Positions 21,899-24,788 of a stretch of DNA of 24,788 nucleotides are shown here, one piece after another. Position numbers and translations under genes: made by a program. The notes under the pieces were generated by a model. The model had not been told where the DNA came from and searched no databases. It was given only the letters and a program-made list of their open reading frames with translations. Source of the DNA: CAXSDR01 sp964236445 (GTDB taxonomy: Bacteria; Actinomycetota; Actinomycetes; Motilibacterales; Motilibacteraceae); NCBI GenBank assembly GCA_964236445.1, contig CAXSDR010000052.1, positions 1 to 24,788 of the forward strand, written 5' to 3'. Each line of letters opens with the position of its first letter. The stretch's first letter is position 1.

Positions 21899-22204
21899 TC
21901 AGAAGGCCATGCGGCCGGTCTGGCTGCCGTTGGGGCCGGGCTGGGAGACGTCGACGATGATCGGCTCGTTCAGGGTCGCATCGTCGGGGTGACGGTGCTC
22001 GTCGATCTTGGTCACGACCTTGTCCTTCGCGGTGCTGGCCAGGTCGCTCGCCTGCGACGTCACTTTCTCCGCTGTGTGCTGCACGGTCGGGTTCGCGCGT
22101 ACGCCTCGCGCCGCCGACGTGATCTGCTCGTAGCGCTCACGGCCGGCGCGGGCGCCCAGGACGTAGCCGGCGCCGAAGCCTGCGAGGAAGGATATTTTGC
22201 GCAT
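21899..22204 (-). CDS. Small YtxH-like membrane protein
   Basis: A 101-residue protein starting MRKISFLAGFGAGYVLGARA, a short glycine-rich hydrophobic segment typical of YtxH-like small proteins in actinobacteria, followed by the conserved GRERYEQI and an amphipathic helical region (residues 30-68, VTSQASDLASTAKDKV). The tail is polar. Related proteins are general-stress proteins in firmicutes; here the function is unknown. ATG 22204 has GGAGG 5-10 nt upstream. It is the first of three minus-strand genes ending with topoisomerase IB. Confidence 0.8.
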   Translation of the reverse strand: MRKISFLAGFGAGYVLGARAGRERYEQITSAARGVRANPTVQHTAEKVTSQASDLASTAKDKVVTKIDEHRHPDDATLNEPIIVDVSQPGPNGSQTGRMAF

Positions 22205-22306
22205 GAGGGCCTCCGAGGGAGTGGGACAGGTGTCCTCGTCCTGTGCCCGGAGCAGCCAGCGGTGACACCTGGCTGCAGGCGATGAGCCGGGCCACGGGCC
22301 ATGCGA

Positions 22307-22312
22307 TAGCCT
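22307..22312 (+). promoter_or_regulatory. Possible -10 of the tRNA transcript
   Basis: TAGCCT lies 41 bp before tRNA-Asn. A start near 22319 would give a short 5' leader containing a 6-bp hairpin (CTCCGC 22320-22325 with GCGGAG 22335-22340). No clear -35. Confidence 0.3.
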
Positions 22313-22353
22313 TGCTCGGCTCCGCTGGTTCCCGGCGGAGTGCAGGTCTGTGG

Positions 22354-22426
22354 TCCCGCATAGCTCAATTGGCAGAGCAGCCGACTGTTAATCGGCAGGT
22401 TACTGGTTCGAGTCCAGTTGCGGGAG
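22354..22426 (+). tRNA. tRNA-Asn (GTT)
   Basis: A complete cloverleaf: acceptor TCCCGCA pairs with TGCGGGA; anticodon stem GCCGA/TCGGC encloses the loop CTGTTAA with anticodon GTT; T-arm ACTGG-TTCGAGT-CCAGT. Discriminator G fits Asn identity. The 3' CCA is not encoded (GCT follows). Confidence 0.96.
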
Positions 22427-22477
22427 CTTGAGGCGTACGCCCGTCCCCGGCTCCGCTCGCGGTCGGCGGGAGTGCAC

Positions 22478-22551
22478 GGGGCGGTAGCTCAGCCGGTCAG
22501 AGCAGGGGACTCATAATCCCTCGGTCGTGGGTTCGAGCCCCACCCGCCCCA
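22478..22551 (+). tRNA. tRNA with CAT anticodon (elongator Met, or Ile2)
   Basis: Acceptor GGGGCGG pairs with CCGCCCC; anticodon stem GGGGA/TCCCT encloses CTCATAA with anticodon CAT; T-arm GTGGG-TTCGAGC-CCCAC; discriminator A; no encoded CCA. The closed first acceptor pair rules out initiator tRNA. Elongator Met and lysidine-modified Ile2 cannot be separated safely; the anticodon arm and variable loop (GGTCG) resemble E. coli ileX. Confidence 0.93.
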
Positions 22552-22561
22552 CGTCTGTGAC

Positions 22562-22576
22562 CTGGCCTTTTGCCAG
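22562..22576 (+). terminator. Weak hairpin after the tRNA pair
   Basis: CTGGC and GCCAG form a 5-bp stem with a CTTTT loop, 11 bp after the last tRNA. There is no following T-run; an alternative pairing ACCTG/CAGGT (22560-22564, 22579-22583) surrounds it. It may help end the tRNA transcript. Confidence 0.3.
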
Positions 22577-22651
22577 CTCAGGTATGCGTGGGGCCTGCGG
22601 ACCGCACGTCCGAATCGTCCGATTTGACCAGTCTTGTAGCTACCAGTGCTA

Positions 22652-23280
22652 GTGGCGTGTCGCGTAAGTTTGTTTCTGGTGGCGTGAGATGATGGGTTAT
22701 GCGCTGCTGCTCTGGGACTTCGTGATGGTGACGGCGATGAGTTGAGGTTGTGGCTGCGGGCGTCCTCTATTCGGGCGGGGTTGGCGCGGCGGGCGCGGAT
22801 TGTGCTGCTTGCTGCTGATGGGGTGGCGAACGCGGAGATCGCCCGGATGGTCGGGGTGAGTGTCCCGACCGTGCGGTTGTGGCGGGGCCGGTACCAGCGC
22901 AGCGGGACCGCGGGCCTGCTCGACGCGCCCCGCTCGGGCCGGCCCAAGCAGGTCGATGACCGCGAGATCGTGAAGGCGACGTTGCGGCCGCCGCCGAAGC
23001 GGCTGGGGGTGACGCACTGGTCGTCGCGGCTGCTGGCGGCCCGGTTGAAGGTCGACCACGCGACGGTGGCGCGGGCGTGGAAGCGGTACGGGGTGCAGCC
23101 GTGGCGGTTGGAGACGTTCAAGTTCTCCACCGACCCGGAGCTGGCGGCGAAGGTCACCGATGTCGTCGGGCTGTACCTCGCGCCGCCGGAGAACGCGGTG
23201 GTGCTGTGTGTGGATGAGAAGTCCCAAATCCAGGCGCTGGACCGCACTGCTGCCGATGCTGCCGCTGCAGCCGGGGAGCT
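22652..23280 (+). mobile_element. IS630-family remnant, 3' end lost
   Basis: The remnant begins somewhere near TA 22650-22651 (IS630 elements insert at TA) with GTGGCGTGTCGCGTAAG as the putative left end, and stops abruptly at 23280, where the IS256-type inverted repeat begins. The right end and the last part of the DDE domain are missing from the window. Confidence 0.6.
22689..23280 (+). pseudogene. IS630-type transposase, frameshifted and truncated
   Basis: The recognisable protein runs from LRDGDGDELRLWLRASS through a helix-turn-helix region (VANAEIARMVGVSVPTVRLW) to the first catalytic Asp in LCVDEKSQIQALDRTA. Two frame breaks are visible. The natural start (ATG 22689 or 22692, giving MGYALLL) is out of frame with the rest, with a one-base indel near 22715-22720. 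A second indel near 23253 separates DRTA from PMLPLQPG, which continues the family sequence in another frame. The gene is then cut at 23280, so the second catalytic Asp and Glu are absent. It cannot make an active transposase. A TTG at 22742 opens the longest uninterrupted frame, which is not the ancestral start. Confidence 0.8.
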
Positions 23281-23302
23281 TGTCAAGATTTCTGTGTAAG
23301 TG
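23281..23302. repeat. IS256-type terminal inverted repeat (transposase 3' side)
   Basis: TGTCA at the outer edge and TCTGTGTAAGTG inside, matching the opposite terminus at 17 of 22 positions. Sequence 8 bp further out belongs to the IS630 remnant. Confidence 0.8.
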
Positions 23303-23326
23303 ACGTTGGTGATCATGAAGGGTGGG

Positions 23327-24713
23327 TTAGCGGGTGTGGTTGGCGAAGCGCTCGGGGTAGACGAGTGCGAGTGAGTTGAGGGCGTGTTTCCAGCCTTGGG
23401 TGGTGGCGCCTTCGATGAGGCGGCCGGGGGCTTTGCGGTCCTCGCGCTTGAGGCCTTTCTCCTTGGCTCGGGCGCGTGCTCGTTTGTCTTCGATGTCGCG
23501 GATCGCGAGCCAGAGCAGCTTGATGACGGCGTCGTCGTTGGGGAAGTGTCCGCGGTTTTTGATGATTTTGCGGAGCTGGTAGTTCAGGCTCTCGATGCCG
23601 TTCGTCGTGTAGATGACCTTGCGGACCTCGGCGGGGAACGCGAGGAACGGGATGAAGCGTTCCCAGGCGTTCTGCCAGGTTGCGACCGTTGCCTTGTACT
23701 TCGTGCCGAGGGTGGACTCGGCGAACTCCAGCAGCGCGGTCTCGGCCGCGTCGGCGTTCACGGCGGTGTAGATGTGCTTGAGCGCCGCGGCGACGGCCTT
23801 GCGGTCGTTGTAGTTGACGTAGCGCATCGAGGCGCGGGTCAGGTGCACGACGCAGGTCTGCACCGTTGTCTGGTGGAACGTCGCCTCGATCGCCTCTGGT
23901 AGGCCGGTGAGGCCGTCGCAGCAGGCGATGAGGATGTCTTTGACGCCGCGGTTGGCGAGCTCGGCGCAGATCCCGGCCCAGAACTTCGCGCCTTCGCTGG
24001 TTTGGACCCAGATCCCCAGGACGTGCTTGACGCCGTCGGTGTCGAGCGCGAGGACCAGGTGCGCGGCCTTGTTCTTCACGGTCTGCCCGTCGCGGACCTT
24101 CACTACCAGGGCGTCGACCCACACGACCGGGTAGAACTCCTCGAGCGGGCGGGTCTGCCAGGCCTTGACCTCATCAGTGACCGCGTCGGTGATGTTGCTG
24201 ATCGTGTCGTGGCTCAGGACTGTTCCCAGGGTCCGCTCGAAGTGCAAGCCGATATCGCGCACGGTCATGCCGCCGGCGTAGAGGCTGATGATCTGGTCCT
24301 CGAGCCCACCGAGGCGCCGGGTGCCCCTTCGGGACCAGCCGCGGCTCGAACGTGCCTTGGCGGTCGCGAGGGACCTCCAGCCCCAGCGGCCCGATCTCGC
24401 TCTGCACCGTCTTGGGCGTGTAGCCGTTACGGCTGTTCCCAACTCCCCGCCCGCCCGGGTCGCCCTTGTCGTAGCCGAGGTGCTCACTGAGCTCGGCCTT
24501 CAGTCCGCGCTCCAGCACGGCCTTGATCAACTCCGGGAGGAACCCGCCCTCGCCCGTGAGCTGGACACCGCCCTCACTCGAGCGGTCGATCAGCTCATCG
24601 AGCCACGCGTCGTCCGCGAGCTGCTCGCGCAGCTGGCGACCCGTCACCGAACGAGGCCCAGGCCCCCCACCCAGCATCGCCGAGGAGGTGTGGTCCGTGG
24701 TCACAGCAGTCAT
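23327..24713 (-). pseudogene. IS256-family transposase with a one-base frameshift
   Basis: The N-terminal part (ATG 24713, AGGAG 8 nt upstream) runs through GRQLREQLADDAWLDELIDR, LSEHLGYDKGD and LEVPRDRQGTFEPRLVPKG, then leaves frame. The rest continues one frame over as TRRLGGLEDQIISLYAGGM to the TAA at 23327-23329. The break is at a run of four G (C at 24324-24327 on the plus strand); with three G the reading frame is restored as KGTRR. The DDE residues are intact: Asp in WVDALVVK (codon 24113-24115), Asp in ACCDGLTG, and Glu in TNGIESLNYQLRK. Restored length is about 460 residues, normal for the family. The homopolymer site makes a sequencing error a real alternative to a true mutation. 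Confidence 0.85.
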
Positions 24714-24760
24714 CGTGGAGTCTCCTGTCCGAGGCATCAGCCCCAGGGTCAGACCTCAAC

Positions 24761-24782
24761 CACTTACACAGACCATCTGACA
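24761..24782. repeat. IS256-type terminal inverted repeat (transposase 5' side)
   Basis: Reverse complement begins TGTCAGATGG and ends TCTGTGTAAGTG. It lies 48 bp upstream of the transposase ATG and likely overlaps its promoter. Only six bases of outside flank are in the window. Confidence 0.8.
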
Positions 24783-24788
24783 CGCCCC

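Larger units (their letters stand above)
23281..24782 (-). mobile_element. IS256-family insertion sequence (about 1.5 kb)
   Basis: The left terminus 23281-23302 and the reverse complement of 24761-24782 match at 17 of 22 positions: TGTCA, five mismatches, then TCTGTGTAAGTG. Between them lies one IS256-type transposase gene on the minus strand. The bases outside (GGGGAGCT on the left, CGCCCC on the right up to the window end) do not show a target duplication. It truncates the IS630 remnant. Confidence 0.85.

Noticed and set aside
20698..21960. A 420-codon plus-strand frame over the topoisomerase and DUF5709-type genes
   Set aside because: It spans two convincing minus-strand genes and their spacer; long antisense frames are expected at this GC content.
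22354..22651. Integrative element attached at the tRNA genes
   Set aside because: No integrase and no repeat of the tRNA 3' end is seen downstream; the sequence behind the tRNAs is explained by IS elements.

Overview
The window is high-GC chromosomal DNA from an actinomycete. The gene orders phoH-ybeY-corC-(cytidine-deaminase-like)-era, recO-uppS-(monooxygenase)-glyS and dusB-elyC-dgt-(...)-dnaG, the GTG starts, the tRNAs without encoded CCA and many apparently leaderless genes all fit Actinomycetota, most likely Micrococcales. I would not go below order from sequence alone.

Layout. 1-3221: the end of a PhoH-like gene, then ybeY, a CorC/HlyC-type CBS protein, a cysteine-free cytidine-deaminase-fold protein and era; most of these overlap by 4 bp. 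3380-5413: a secreted subtilase. 5460-7325: a leucine-rich leader peptide with an attenuator-like hairpin, then leuA. 7371-10735: recO, uppS, a small ABM-domain protein and glyS. 10746-11967: the most unusual region, a minus-strand gene for an AbiEi-type winged helix fused to a DUF559/VSR-like nuclease. It is framed by two ~88-bp inverted repeats, about 79% identical, each holding three odd palindromes at matching 30/32-bp spacing. 11999-15567: an unknown helical protein, dusB, an ElyC/DUF218 membrane protein and dgt. 15643-16836: a secreted protein with a Thr/Pro/Ala stalk. 16937-20340: dnaG, a group-2 sigma-70 factor and an unknown protein. 20344-22204 (minus): DNA topoisomerase IB, an acidic DUF5709-type protein and a small YtxH-like membrane protein. 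22354-22551: tRNA-Asn(GTT) and a CAT-anticodon tRNA. 22652-24782: a decayed IS630-type element cut off by an IS256-type element whose transposase has a frameshift.

Most genes are core housekeeping: ribosome and tRNA maturation (ybeY, era, dusB, glyS), DNA replication and repair (recO, dnaG, dgt, topoisomerase IB), cell-envelope lipid carrier (uppS) and leucine synthesis (leuA). The accessory material is the palindrome-framed nuclease gene, the two secreted proteins and the IS pair behind the tRNAs.

A window-wide regularity is a -10-like hexamer 6-7 nt before the start codon of about ten genes, which implies widespread leaderless transcription. No CRISPR array, rRNA or prophage was seen. Product names come from motif recognition by eye; no database search was run.
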